NCBI GenBank assembly: GCA_965220855.1
Contig: CBDCQY010000001.1
Location: 2,046,001 to 2,110,000 of the forward strand
DNA from: Bin95 sp965220855
GTDB taxonomy: Bacteria; Pseudomonadota; Alphaproteobacteria; Bin95
Reading direction: 5' to 3'
DNA: 64,000 nt
The position numbers and the translations under genes are program-made. Numbering within the stretch: the first letter of the stretch is position 1; each line of letters starts with the position of its first letter. Below, in pieces: positions 23,388 through 32,157 of the stretch. The notes below the pieces were generated by a model. It was not told the origin of the DNA and did no database searches. It worked only from the letters and a program-made list of their open reading frames with translations.

Positions 23388-24249
23388 GGGCGGCAAGCCG
23401 GGCCTGGGCGAGCCGCGCCGCCGCGCGCCCGGCCTCGGCGGCCAGCGCCGGCCATTCCGGCACATCGCGGTCCCACTCGACCAGCACGGGCAGCGGGCCG
23501 GTCCGCGCCAGCACGCGGTCCAGCAGGGCCCAGACGGGTTCGGCGACCGGCCGGTTGTGGGAATCGATCAGCAGCGGCGCGCCGGTCTCGTCGGTCTCCC
23601 TGTCATGGCCGGCGATATGCAGTTCGCCGACCGCCGCGAGCGGGAAGGCGTCCAGATAGTCGTCAGCGTCATAAAAGCCGTTGACCGCCGAGACATGCAC
23701 ATTGTTCACATCGAGCAGCAGGCCGCAGCCGGTGCGTCGCGCGACCTCCGCCAGGAACGCCGCCTCCGCCATGTCGCTCTCCGCAAAGCGCAGATAGTTG
23801 GACGGGTTCTCCAGCAGGATGCGGCGGCCGAGGCGCTCCTGCAGCCGGTCGATATGCCGGCAGACGCGCGCCAGCGTCCTGGCGTCGGAGGGCACGGGCA
23901 ACAGGTCGTTCAGATAGCCCGCATCGTGGCGCGACCAGGCGAGATGCTCCGAGACCTCGGCGGGCTGCAGCCAGGCGACCAGCCGGGCGAGGCGCTCCAG
24001 ATGGTCGTCGTCGAGCGGCCCCTCGGAGCCGATGGAAAGGCCGACGCCGTGGCAGGAGACGGGGAAGCGTTCGGCGAGGCGCCCGAGCCCGGCAAGCTGC
24101 GGCCCGCCGTCCAGCATGTAGTTCTCGGCATGGATCTCGATCCAGGCGACCGGGCCCGGATCCGCCAGGATGTCCCGCTCATGCCGGGGCTTGAAGCCGA
24201 CGCCCACCGCCGCCGGCAGGCCGATCCGGCATCGCTCCACGCCATCCAT
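23380..24249 (-). CDS. bufB: BufB-like MNIO (DUF692) peptide-modifying iron enzyme
   Basis: A 289-residue TIM-barrel multinuclear non-heme iron oxygenase. Candidate metal ligands are visible: E38 and H40 with E42 in IEIHAENYM, H67 in SCHGVGLSIG, ENPSNYL at mid-length, D170 and H175 in LDVNNVHVSA, and H201/H205 in ELHIAGHD. MNIO enzymes of this type act on cysteines of bufferin peptides, converting them to thiooxazole-type heterocycles. The start at 24249 is preferred over an ATG 42 bases upstream, because the conserved domain begins about 10 residues in. It lies between the precursor gene bufA1 (73-base gap) and bufC (overlapping). Confidence 0.9.
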   Translation of the reverse strand: MDGVERCRIGLPAAVGVGFKPRHERDILADPGPVAWIEIHAENYMLDGGPQLAGLGRLAERFPVSCHGVGLSIGSEGPLDDDHLERLARLVAWLQPAEVSEHLAWSRHDAGYLNDLLPVPSDARTLARVCRHIDRLQERLGRRILLENPSNYLRFAESDMAEAAFLAEVARRTGCGLLLDVNNVHVSAVNGFYDADDYLDAFPLAAVGELHIAGHDRETDETGAPLLIDSHNRPVAEPVWALLDRVLARTGPLPVLVEWDRDVPEWPALAAEAGRAAARLAQARLAAHV

Positions 24250-24322
24250 GGCGGTTCTCCGGCAAGCGGGCGGAAGCCGCCTCCGCGCCACGGCGACACC
24301 GGGACGCGGAGGCGCGTCGTCC

Positions 24323-24616
24323 TCAGCCCGGCAGGTCGCGGTCCAGCGCTTCCATCGAGCCCTTGCGGTCGTCGGGCAGCTCCATGGTCATGCAGGTGCC
24401 CTTCGGCACCAGCTTCCAGGCGTTGCCCTGATAATCGACCGTGGAGGTGCCGGCGCAGGTGGTGCCGGGACCGGCGGCGCAGTCGTTCTGCCCGGCGAGC
24501 GCGACGCCGAAGCACTTCTCCTTCTCGTCCGCCGCCGCCGGGGTGGCGGTGTGCATCGCGAGCGCCGCCGCAACGGCGCCGGCGACCGCAAGACTCTTGA
24601 GTGAGGGGGTGGTCAT
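24323..24616 (-). CDS. bufA1: Bufferin precursor (BufA1, DUF2282)
   Basis: A 97-residue precursor. It has an N-terminal signal peptide (hydrophobic 8-21, A-x-A near 27-29) followed by a short core with exactly four cysteines (Cys35, 46, 54, 75) in EKCFGVALAGQNDCAAGPG, TTCAGTSTVDYQG and PKGTC, the hallmark of DUF2282/BufA1. In characterised systems these peptides are exported, modified at Cys by BufB and bind copper, protecting the cell. ATG 24616 is followed directly by the basic signal region; the longer upstream frame is not family-like. It heads the bufA1-bufB-bufC-doxX operon. The leader carries a perfect palindrome 33 bases before the start. Confidence 0.92.
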   Translation of the reverse strand: MTTPSLKSLAVAGAVAAALAMHTATPAAADEKEKCFGVALAGQNDCAAGPGTTCAGTSTVDYQGNAWKLVPKGTCMTMELPDDRKGSMEALDRDLPG

Positions 24617-24648
24617 GGGGGTGTGTCTCCCTTGGATTTTTGGAGTGG

Positions 24649-24667
24649 CGGCCGGACCGTCCGGCCG
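24649..24667. promoter_or_regulatory. Perfect palindrome in the bufA1 leader
   Basis: CGGCCGGAC at 24649-24657, one spacer base, then GTCCGGCCG at 24659-24667 form a perfect 9-bp inverted repeat. It lies between the bufA1 start (24616) and the end of the SMP-30 gene (24748). The position suits an operator of a dimeric repressor or a leader hairpin controlling the bufferin operon. No convincing -35/-10 pair was found near it. A sigma-factor or metal-sensor link is speculation. Confidence 0.55.
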
Positions 24668-24747
24668 AATTCGGGGGCGCTGCCCACCCGGTAAGTAGAT
24701 ATGCATTCCGGGAGATTTTCCAGTGGCGCGCCGCCGCGCCCTTGCCG

Positions 24748-25617
24748 TTATCCGCGAAAGCGGGCCTCCGGCAAGCCGGTGACGCCCAGCCCGTAAATCG
24801 CGAAGATCGCGCCGTCGATTTCCCGATCGCCGTGCACATTGCCCGAGTCGCGGATCGAGGGCATGAACAATATGTCGAGATCGGCGCCGCCGAACATGAC
24901 GCTGGCCGGGCGCGAGCAGGGCGTCTCGATCAGCCGGTCGAGGCGCCCGTCGGGCGCGAAGCGGGCGATTCGCCCGGCCAGCACCAGCGCGGTCCAGAGA
25001 TAGCCCTCGCTATCGACGGTGCCGCCGTCGGGGCCGCTGCCGTAAGGCGCGGTATCGACCGCGACCCGCTCCGGGCCGATCGCGCCGGTGCGGGTGTCGT
25101 AGTCATAGGCGAAGATGGCGTTGCGGCGCGTGTCTGCGAAGTAGAACGTCTCGCCGTCCGGGCTGAAGCAGGGGCCGTTGGCGACGATGACATCGCCCTT
25201 GAGGCGGTGGAGCGAGAGGTCGGTGTCGAGGCGGTAGATCGAGCCGAGCGCCTCCTCCCCGATCCGCGTCGCCATGGTGCCGGTCAGGAAGCGGCCCTGG
25301 CGGTCGGTCTTGCCGTCATTGAAGCGCGTTCGGGGCTCGTCCGCCTCGGGGTCGGCGACCGGTGTCGCCTCGCCGGTCTCGAAGTCGAACAGGTGGATGC
25401 CGGTCTGCAACGCCAGCACCGCGCCGCCCCCCTCGCGCAGCGCCATGGAGCCGATCATCGCCGGAACGGACCAGTCGCGCCGCTCGCCGCTCGCCCAGTC
25501 GAGCCGGTGAATGATGCAACTCCGGCTGTCCACCCAGTAGAGCGCCTGCTCGGCGACATCCCAGAGCGGCCCCTCGCCCAGCATGTCGATGCTGTCGCCG
25601 AGGCGCTCGATCCTCAC
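24748..25617 (-). CDS. SMP-30/gluconolactonase/LRE family protein
   Basis: A 289-residue six-bladed beta-propeller lactonase. Divalent-metal ligands of the family are visible: E in GEGPLWD (about 14-20), N in RFNDGKTDRQGRF (about 98-110), N in VANGPCFSPDG (mid) and D in GPDGGTVDSEG (about 198-208). It hydrolyses an aldonolactone or similar ester; the sugar is unknown. The GTG start at 25617 overlaps the aldolase stop by four bases, placing it last in a three-gene operon with an FAD-linked oxidase and a class II aldolase. Confidence 0.87.
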   Translation of the reverse strand: MRIERLGDSIDMLGEGPLWDVAEQALYWVDSRSCIIHRLDWASGERRDWSVPAMIGSMALREGGGAVLALQTGIHLFDFETGEATPVADPEADEPRTRFNDGKTDRQGRFLTGTMATRIGEEALGSIYRLDTDLSLHRLKGDVIVANGPCFSPDGETFYFADTRRNAIFAYDYDTRTGAIGPERVAVDTAPYGSGPDGGTVDSEGYLWTALVLAGRIARFAPDGRLDRLIETPCSRPASVMFGGADLDILFMPSIRDSGNVHGDREIDGAIFAIYGLGVTGLPEARFRG

Positions 25618-26363
25618 CGGCGATACTCCGGCTCCTCGCGGTCGAGGATGCGCTTCAGCGCGGTGAAGTGGCGCTCCGCCAGCTTGGGCCGCTCCTCGGC
25701 GAATTGCTGGCGCACGGACTGGCGCACTTCCTTCGAGATCTGCCGGAGCTTGCCGCCGCTCGCCCGGGCGATCATCTGGAACTGCGCCGCGCGCTCCAGA
25801 TAGAACAGGTCGGTAAAGGCCTCGGCCACGGTCTCGCCGGCGACGATCACGCCATGGCTGGCGAGGAAGGCGATCTGCCGGTTGCCCATGGCGCGCGCCA
25901 GGCGGTCGCCCTCGTCATCGTCGAGCGCCAGCCCGTCATACTCGTCGTCATAGGCGATGCGGTCGTCGAACATGAGCGCGTTCTGCTCGCACATTTCCAG
26001 CCGCCCGCCCTCCAGCAGCGTGATGGCGGTGGCATAGGGCTGGTGGGTGTGCAGCACCACCCTGGCCGCCGGCACGTTGATATGAATGCGGCTGTGGATG
26101 AAGAAGGCGGTGTTCTCGACCTTCTCGCCGCCCTCCAGCACCCGGCCTTCGGCGTCGCAGAGGCAGAGCGCGGAGGCGGTCATCTCCGACCAGTGCAGGC
26201 CGTAGGGGTTGATCAGGAAGCGGTCGCCCCGCATCTCGCCGTCCTCGCTCGGCACGGCGGCGGAGAAGTGGTTATCGACGCCTTCATGCAGGTCGAGCCT
26301 GGCGGCCCAGCGCAGCGCGCAGGCCAGGTCTTCCCGCAATTCGGCATGGGCGAGCTGGGTCAT
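25614..26363 (-). CDS. Class II aldolase/adducin family protein
   Basis: A 249-residue protein with the class II aldolase fold. It has an N-terminal LHEGVDNHFSAA with the phosphate/metal region, a central VLHTHQPYATAI with two Zn-binding His, and LASHGVIVAGETVAEAF with the third His. The acidic residue of the classical site is replaced by a family-specific EMCEQNALMF segment. It may be an aldolase or decarboxylase of sugar acids; the substrate is not predictable. ATG 26363 overlaps the oxidase stop (ATGA), and its stop overlaps the SMP-30 start. Confidence 0.86.
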   Translation of the reverse strand: MTQLAHAELREDLACALRWAARLDLHEGVDNHFSAAVPSEDGEMRGDRFLINPYGLHWSEMTASALCLCDAEGRVLEGGEKVENTAFFIHSRIHINVPAARVVLHTHQPYATAITLLEGGRLEMCEQNALMFDDRIAYDDEYDGLALDDDEGDRLARAMGNRQIAFLASHGVIVAGETVAEAFTDLFYLERAAQFQMIARASGGKLRQISKEVRQSVRQQFAEERPKLAERHFTALKRILDREEPEYRR

Positions 26364-27748
26364 GGCCGTATCACCTTGCCGGGGTTCATCCTGTCCTCGG
26401 GGTCGAGGGCGCGCTTGAGCGCGCGCATCACGTCCACGGCCTCGCCGCGCTCGGCCTCGACCGAGTCGATCTTGCCCTGGCCGACGCCATGCTCGCCGGT
26501 GCAGGTGCCGCCCATGGCGAGCGCGCGCGCCACGAGGCGCTTGTTGAAGGCCTGCGCCGTCGCCATCTCCTCGGGGTCCTCGGGATCGATGACGATGCCG
26601 CAATGGAAATTGCCGTCGCCGACATGGCCGACGATGGGCGCGATCAGGCCGGTCCGATCGACATCCCGGCGCGTCTCGAGCAGGCATTCCGCCAGCCGGG
26701 AGATCGGCACGCAGACATCGGTGGACCACACCCGCCGGTTCGGGGCCAGCGCCATGCAGGCGTAATAGACATCGTGGCGCGCCTGCCAGAGCCGGTTGCG
26801 CTCCTCCAGGTTCCGGGTCCAGCGAAAGGCGCTGCCGCCCTGCTCTCCCGCCAGCGCCTCGACCGTCTCCGCCTGCTCGGCCGCGCCGGCCTCGGAGCCA
26901 TGGAACTCGAAGAAGAGCGTCGGCTTGACCTCGAAGTCCTCGAGGCCGGAATAGCGGATGCAGGCGTCTATTTGCGTGTCGTCGAGCAGCTCGATGCGCG
27001 CCACCGGCACGCCGCATTGCATGGTCAGGATGACGGTCTCGACCGCCGCCTCCAGGTCCGGAAACTGGCAGACGGCGGACGCGATGCATTCCGGGATGCC
27101 GTAGAGCTTGAGCCGCACCTCGGTGATGGCGCCGAGCGTGCCCTCCGAGCCGACGAAGAGGCGCGTGAGGTCGTAGCCGGCCGAGGATTTGCGCGCCCGC
27201 CCGCCGGTTTGCACGATCTCGCCGTCCGCCATGACGACCGTCAGCCCCAGCACATTCTCGCCCATGGTGCCGTAGCGCACCGCATTGGTGCCGGAGGCTC
27301 CGGTGGCGGCCATGCCGCCGAGCGAGGCGTCCGCGCCGGGGTCGATCGGGAAGAAGAGGCCCGTGTCGCGCAGATAGTCGTTCAGCTGCTTGCGGGTCAC
27401 GCCCGCCTGGACGCAGCAGTCGGCGTCCTCGCGATTGACCTCCAGCACCTCGTTCATGCGGCTGAGATCGATGGTGATACCGCCCCGCACGGCCCCCACA
27501 TGGCCCTCCAGCGAGGTGCCCGTGCCGAAGGGGATGACCGGCAGGCCGTATTCCGAGCAGATGCGGTGGATGGCGCTCACCTCCTCGGTGGTCAGCGCGA
27601 AGGCGACGCCGTCGGGCGGGGCGAGCGGGAAATAGTCCTCGCCGCGCCCATGCTGGTTGCGCACCGCCTCGGAGGTGGAGAAGCGGTCCCCCAGCAGGTC
27701 GCGCAGCGCGGCGATGGCGGCGTTGTGGCCGATGGTGGGTGTGCTCAT
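26360..27748 (-). CDS. FAD-binding oxidoreductase (GlcD/D-lactate dehydrogenase type)
   Basis: A 462-residue flavoprotein with an FAD_binding_4 domain (PFGTGTSLEGHVGAVRGGITIDLSRMN split across about 73-98, then GGMAATGASGTNAVRYGTM) and a C-terminal FAD-linked oxidase domain. The latter has HVGDGNFHCGIVIDPEDPEE and TGEHGVGQGK, the metal/flavin site of D-2-hydroxyacid dehydrogenases. It probably oxidises D-lactate, glycolate or another 2-hydroxyacid in the cytoplasm. It leads a three-gene coupled operon with an aldolase and a lactonase-like protein. Confidence 0.9.
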   Translation of the reverse strand: MSTPTIGHNAAIAALRDLLGDRFSTSEAVRNQHGRGEDYFPLAPPDGVAFALTTEEVSAIHRICSEYGLPVIPFGTGTSLEGHVGAVRGGITIDLSRMNEVLEVNREDADCCVQAGVTRKQLNDYLRDTGLFFPIDPGADASLGGMAATGASGTNAVRYGTMGENVLGLTVVMADGEIVQTGGRARKSSAGYDLTRLFVGSEGTLGAITEVRLKLYGIPECIASAVCQFPDLEAAVETVILTMQCGVPVARIELLDDTQIDACIRYSGLEDFEVKPTLFFEFHGSEAGAAEQAETVEALAGEQGGSAFRWTRNLEERNRLWQARHDVYYACMALAPNRRVWSTDVCVPISRLAECLLETRRDVDRTGLIAPIVGHVGDGNFHCGIVIDPEDPEEMATAQAFNKRLVARALAMGGTCTGEHGVGQGKIDSVEAERGEAVDVMRALKRALDPEDRMNPGKVIRP

Positions 27749-27797
27749 GGCGCGGGACTTCTATCGCAGCAACGGGCGGCGTTGAAGGCGTTTCGCG

Positions 27798-28022
27798 TCA
27801 TTCCTCGCCCTCCGCGGGCTCCGCCTCGCCGAGCGCGCCGCCAGCCCGGATCGCATAGCCCTCGGTGAGCCAGCGGCCGAGATCGACCCGCCGGCAGCGC
27901 GAAGAGCAGAACGGCCGCGCCTCCTCCGCCGCCGGCCGCCCGCAAATCGGGCAGGAGCCGAACGGCCGCAACGTCACCACCTCATCGACCACGCCATCCC
28001 TCCGCCTGCAAGCGATCCGCAT
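27798..28022 (-). CDS. yacG: DNA gyrase inhibitor YacG (zinc-binding)
   Basis: A 74-residue small protein with the CPICG...FCSSRC zinc ribbon (CPIC at about 24-27 and CSSRC at about 39-43) followed by DLGRWLTEGYAI, the signature of YacG, which binds gyrase and inhibits it in vitro. The ATG at 28022 gives about ten extra residues; a GTG at 27992 is an equally reasonable start. It stands alone between the FAD oxidase and the serine hydrolase on the same strand. Confidence 0.85.
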   Translation of the reverse strand: MRIACRRRDGVVDEVVTLRPFGSCPICGRPAAEEARPFCSSRCRRVDLGRWLTEGYAIRAGGALGEAEPAEGEE

Positions 28023-28052
28023 AGATCGGAAAGAAACTCCAATATCGGGATA

Positions 28053-29162
28053 CTACTCCCGGATGGCCATGTGGACGAAGTTGGAGATCGTGTCCAGGCG
28101 TTCGCTGTGCCAGGGTTCGGGCTGCAGGCAGTTGGTGAGATAGGCGAAGGAGACGCCCGACTCCGGGCAGGCCCAGCAATAGGACGAGCCGACGCCGCCA
28201 TGGCCGAAGACGCGCTCATGGCCGAGCGAGCCGAGGCCGCGAATCGTCGGCGTCAGGCCGCGCACATGCGGGCCGATGCCGCGATGCATCGCCATCTCGA
28301 AGCGCTCGTCCACCCGGTCCCCGGTCCAGTTGCGGGTGACATGGGCGATCAGGCGCGGCGCGAACAGCTGCACATCGCCCAGCCGCCCGCCCTGGGCCAG
28401 CATCTGGTAGAAGGCCGCCATGGCGCGCGCGCTGGCGTAGCCGCCGGCGCCGGGCGGCCCGGCGCGCCGGATCTCGGGCGTGTTGCGCTCCGCCATCGGA
28501 CGCAGCCCGCCGCCCTCGACCGGCTCATGCATGTCGGCCGCGCGTTCATGCTCGCCGTCCGGCAGGCCGACGAAAATTTCCCGCTCCAGCCCGATCGGGG
28601 CCAGCACTTCCTCGCGGATGAACTCCCGGAAGTCTCGGCCGGAAATCGCCTCGATCAGCGCCGCCGCCGCCCAGTGCGCGGCCTCGGCGTGATAGTGCAC
28701 CCGGCTGCCCGGCGTCCACTCGGTCTCGAAGCCGACGACGGCGCGCCGCCTGGCCTCGCGGTCCTCCCAGGCTTCCGGCGGGAAGACGGCGTTGGGAAAG
28801 CCGCCCTGATGGGTCAGCAGCTCCAGCACCGTCTGCCGGCCCTTGCCATGCGCCTCGAAGCCCGGCAGATGCATGGCGACGGGGTCCGTGAAGCGCAGCC
28901 GGCCGAGCGCCGCCAGCTTCCAGACCGCCGCGGCGGTAATCACCTTGGTGTTGGAGAACAGCAGCCAGAGCGTCTCCTCTCCGGCCTCGCGCGGCGGGTC
29001 GAGCCGCGCCCGGCCGAAGCGGCGATGGAGCGCCAGACGGCCATGCCGGGCGACGGCGATTTCCGCCCCCGGATAGCGGCCCTCCGCGATATGCGCCTCG
29101 ACCGCCTCCACCAGCCGCGCGAGCGGCGCCGGGTCGAGGCCGAGCGCGTCGGCGTCCTCCAT
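28053..29162 (-). CDS. Serine hydrolase, beta-lactamase/EstB family
   Basis: A 369-residue class C beta-lactamase-like protein. The nucleophile motif S-x-x-K is SNTK in LLFSNTKVITAAAVW (about 69-83), and HGG appears in VFGHGGVGSSY near the C-terminus as the third motif. The usual Y-x-N reads YHA in VHYHAEAAHW, lacking the Asn, which argues for an esterase or amidase rather than a lactamase. There is no signal peptide, so it should act in the cytoplasm. The substrate is unknown. It is followed by yacG and preceded by a glutathione transferase. Confidence 0.83.
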   Translation of the reverse strand: MEDADALGLDPAPLARLVEAVEAHIAEGRYPGAEIAVARHGRLALHRRFGRARLDPPREAGEETLWLLFSNTKVITAAAVWKLAALGRLRFTDPVAMHLPGFEAHGKGRQTVLELLTHQGGFPNAVFPPEAWEDREARRRAVVGFETEWTPGSRVHYHAEAAHWAAAALIEAISGRDFREFIREEVLAPIGLEREIFVGLPDGEHERAADMHEPVEGGGLRPMAERNTPEIRRAGPPGAGGYASARAMAAFYQMLAQGGRLGDVQLFAPRLIAHVTRNWTGDRVDERFEMAMHRGIGPHVRGLTPTIRGLGSLGHERVFGHGGVGSSYCWACPESGVSFAYLTNCLQPEPWHSERLDTISNFVHMAIRE

Positions 29163-29181
29163 GACGGCCGTCGCCTCCGGC

Positions 29182-29799
29182 CTAGGGCGCCGGATGGGTG
29201 CTGCGGAAGGCGTCCATCGCCTCGCAGCGCCCGGCGAAGGCGGCGAGCGCCGGACAGGCCTCGGCGATCTTCATCGGCGGATGCGCGATCTGGGCGAAGG
29301 TGAAGCCGCAAACGGCGGAGACGTCCGCCTGGCTCATCTGCTTGCCCATCATCCAGCCGTCGCCGGCCCTGGCCGCGAGCGTGTCGAGATAGCGGAAGCC
29401 GCCGAGCGCGCGGTCGCGATTATGCGCGATCCAGCTCTCCTCCACCTTCTCCTTGGGGCGGAAGCGCGGCTCATAGACGGCCCAGATGGTGCGGTCCATG
29501 GCGCCGACCGCCATGGCGGTCACCCGCATGACCTCCCGTCGGGCCTTGCCGGAGGCGGGCGTCAGCCGCTTGTCGCCGGCCATCTCGTCCAGCGCGTCGA
29601 GAATGGCGTAGCTCTCCACCAGCGCCTCGCCATCGTCGAGCAGCAGGGTGGGGATGCGCAGCAGCGGGTTGTGCGGGCGCACCGTGTCGGGATCGTCGAA
29701 GACCGCGACGGGCGCGAGCTCCCAGTCCAGGCCCATCAGGTTGAGGGAGACCGCGACGCGGCGGACATAGGGCGAGAGGGTTCGGCCGAGCAGTTTCAT
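29182..29799 (-). CDS. Glutathione S-transferase family protein
   Basis: A 205-residue GST. The N-terminal thioredoxin-like domain begins MKLLGRTLSPYVRRVAV with Ser9 as the probable activating residue, RIPTLLLDDGEALVESYAIL as the glutathione-binding strand and the cis-Pro at about 56, then the all-helical domain ending QADVSAVCGFTFAQ. Likely a conjugation or dehalogenation enzyme of unknown target. ATG 29799 opens exactly at the first beta strand. It is divergent from the CoA transferase. Confidence 0.87.
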   Translation of the reverse strand: MKLLGRTLSPYVRRVAVSLNLMGLDWELAPVAVFDDPDTVRPHNPLLRIPTLLLDDGEALVESYAILDALDEMAGDKRLTPASGKARREVMRVTAMAVGAMDRTIWAVYEPRFRPKEKVEESWIAHNRDRALGGFRYLDTLAARAGDGWMMGKQMSQADVSAVCGFTFAQIAHPPMKIAEACPALAAFAGRCEAMDAFRSTHPAP

Positions 29800-29929
29800 C
29801 GTCTGGCTGCGCTCCCTGGGGCGGCAAGTGAGGGTCGCCGCCAGCATAGCGCGGCCGGCGCGCTGGCTCCAGAGCGGCCCGGCTGCTATCGAAAGGGGAA
29901 CCCGCGCCCGAAAACCGGAGGCTCCCGAC

Positions 29930-31120
29930 ATGCCCGCACCCGCCGGAATGCCGCTCTCGCGCTTCACCGTGCTCGACCTCACGCGCGTGCGCGCAGGCCC
30001 CACCTGCGTGCGCCAGCTGGCGGACTGGGGCGCGGATGTCATCAAGATCGAGGCGCCGCCGGACCCGTCTTCCGGGGAGGGCCTGGGCGGCCCGCGCGAC
30101 GGCTTCGACTTCCAGAACCTGCATCGCAACAAGCGCTGCATGACGCTGGACCTGAAGTCCGACGCAGGGCGCGAGGTGTTCTTCAAGCTGGTGGCGCGCG
30201 CCGATGTGGTGGTGGAGAACTATCGCCCGGATGTGAAGCACCGCCTCGGCATCGGCTATGAGGCGCTGGAGCGGGCCAATCCGCGCATCGTGCTCGGCTC
30301 GATCTCGGGCTTCGGGCAGGACGGGCCGACGGCGGCGCGCCCCGGCTTCGACCAGATCGCCCAGGGCATGGGCGGCCTGATGTGGATCACCGGCCATCCG
30401 GGCGGCGGGCCGGTGCGCGCCGGCATTCCGGTGGCGGACCTTTGCGCCGGCCTGTTCTGCGCCCAGGGCATCCTGCTGGCGCTGCTGGAGCGCGAGGTCT
30501 CCGGGCGCGGACAGTGGGTGCGCACCTCCCTGCTGGAGGCGATGATCCAGATGCTGGACTTCCAGGCGGCGCGCTATCTCAAGGACGGCGAGACGCCGGG
30601 GCAGGCCGGCAACGACCATCCGACCTCGATCCCGACCGGCGTGTTCGAGACCGCCGACGGCTTCGTGAATATCGCCGCCGCCGGCGATGTCATCTGGCGG
30701 CGCTTCGCGGCCGCGCTCGGCGCGGAGCGCTGGCTCCAGGACCCCGACTTCGCCACCGGCAAGGCGCGCTCCGACAATCGCGCCCGCCTGAATGAGGAGG
30801 TGGCGGAGATCACTCGCCAGCGGCCGTCGGCCGAGTGGATCGAGACGCTGAACGCCGCCGGCGTGCCCTGCGGGCCGATCTACCGCATGGACGAGATGTT
30901 CGCCGACGCCCAGGTGCGCCATGTCGAGATGGCGGTTCCGCTCGACCATCCCCGGCTCGGGCGCTTCGAGGTGGTCGGCCAGGCGGCCAAGCTCTCGCGC
31001 ACGCCCTCGGCGATCCGCACCGCCACCGCCGAGCTCGGCGAGCACAATGACGAGATCCTGGCCGAACTCGGCTATTCCGGGGCCGAGATCGCGGAGCTGC
31101 GGCGCTCCCGCGCGATCTGA
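29930..31120 (+). CDS. CaiB/BaiF family CoA transferase
   Basis: A 396-residue family III CoA transferase that moves CoA between carboxylic acids. It has the N-terminal VLDLTRVRAGPTCVRQLADWGADVIKIE pattern (split over about 14-41), VENYRP near 95-100 and the catalytic Asp141 in RPGFDQIAQG, followed by GRGQWVRTSLLEAM. Substrates cannot be inferred; neighbours are an epimerase-like protein and GSTs. ATG 29930 is preferred over a longer frame with no similarity. The next gene on the opposite strand ends six bases away. Confidence 0.9.
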   Translation: MPAPAGMPLSRFTVLDLTRVRAGPTCVRQLADWGADVIKIEAPPDPSSGEGLGGPRDGFDFQNLHRNKRCMTLDLKSDAGREVFFKLVARADVVVENYRPDVKHRLGIGYEALERANPRIVLGSISGFGQDGPTAARPGFDQIAQGMGGLMWITGHPGGGPVRAGIPVADLCAGLFCAQGILLALLEREVSGRGQWVRTSLLEAMIQMLDFQAARYLKDGETPGQAGNDHPTSIPTGVFETADGFVNIAAAGDVIWRRFAAALGAERWLQDPDFATGKARSDNRARLNEEVAEITRQRPSAEWIETLNAAGVPCGPIYRMDEMFADAQVRHVEMAVPLDHPRLGRFEVVGQAAKLSRTPSAIRTATAELGEHNDEILAELGYSGAEIAELRRSRAI

Positions 31121-31126
31121 AGCGCG

Positions 31127-32032
31127 TCAGCCCGCCGCCTGCACCTCCTCGATAATCTGGCGCACCCGGTCGCGGAACGGGGCGTATTGCAGGCCGAACT
31201 CCTCGACCAGGCGGCGATTGTCGATCAGGAAATTGCCCGAGGCCTCGCGCCCGCCGGTCTCCTGCTCGAAGGCGATGTCCGCCTCGGGCAGAAACTCGCG
31301 CACCAGCCCCGCCAGCTCGCCCATCGAGATGGCGTGGCCGCCGGTGTTGTAGATGCGGTGTTGCGGGGCCTCGGCCAGAGTGACGCGCGCGAAGACTTCC
31401 GCCACGTCGTCCACATGGATGGGCGCGCGCATGGCGTCGGCGTGGGGGAAGCGCGCCGGCAGCCCCCGGGCCGGCAGCGTCACGCAGCGCACATGGTCGA
31501 TGGAGCCGTAGATCTTGTCCGGGCCGGTCACGTTCGCCGGGCGCACGCCGGTGATCGCCATGCCGTATTTCTCGGCATAGTCGCGCGCCTGCCACTCGTT
31601 GAAAATCTTGTGCATGGCGTACTGGTTGTCGCCATGGCGGTGGTCGTCCTCATCCACCGGGCGCTCGCCGAAATGGCTTTGCAGGCCGCTCACCGCCAGC
31701 GAGCTGGCATAGACGGTGTGCGCCACGCCGGCGATCCGGGCCGCCTCGAAGCAGTTTTCCATGCCGATCACATTCAGCCGGAGCGCGGCGCGGGGCGGCC
31801 GGTCGCCGATAAAATAGGCGAGATTGACCAGCCGGTCCGGCTTCGTTTCGGCGACGAGCGCCATCACCCGGTCGAACTGGCTCACATCCACCCGGCGCAC
31901 CTCCACCGCGTCGGCGAAATCGGCGCTGGCGGGGTCGATATCGGCCGCCACCACCTCCGCGCCCTCCGCCGCCAGCAGCGGCGCCAGCCGCCGCCCGATA
32001 AATCCGGTCCCGCCCATCACCAATATCTTCAT
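31127..32032 (-). CDS. NAD-dependent epimerase/dehydratase family protein
   Basis: A 301-residue extended short-chain dehydrogenase. The cofactor loop GGTGFIG is at 7-13, VVAADIDPASADF marks the adenine-ribose site, and the catalytic YxxxK appears as YAMHK, with SSLAVSG upstream as the active Ser region. Homologues act on sugar nucleotides or other polyols; nothing in the neighbourhood fixes the substrate. It is divergent from the alpha/beta hydrolase and convergent with the CoA transferase. Confidence 0.87.
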   Translation of the reverse strand: MKILVMGGTGFIGRRLAPLLAAEGAEVVAADIDPASADFADAVEVRRVDVSQFDRVMALVAETKPDRLVNLAYFIGDRPPRAALRLNVIGMENCFEAARIAGVAHTVYASSLAVSGLQSHFGERPVDEDDHRHGDNQYAMHKIFNEWQARDYAEKYGMAITGVRPANVTGPDKIYGSIDHVRCVTLPARGLPARFPHADAMRAPIHVDDVAEVFARVTLAEAPQHRIYNTGGHAISMGELAGLVREFLPEADIAFEQETGGREASGNFLIDNRRLVEEFGLQYAPFRDRVRQIIEEVQAAG

Positions 32033-32157
32033 TCCTCGCTCCTCCGGCTCCGATGGCGCGGTTCCCTCCCGCGCCCGATTGCGCCATGCTGGCCCTACTC
32101 GACCACGGGCGGCGGCCGCTGTCGATGCCCGAGCGAAGCCGAAGGAGGCCGGAAGCC

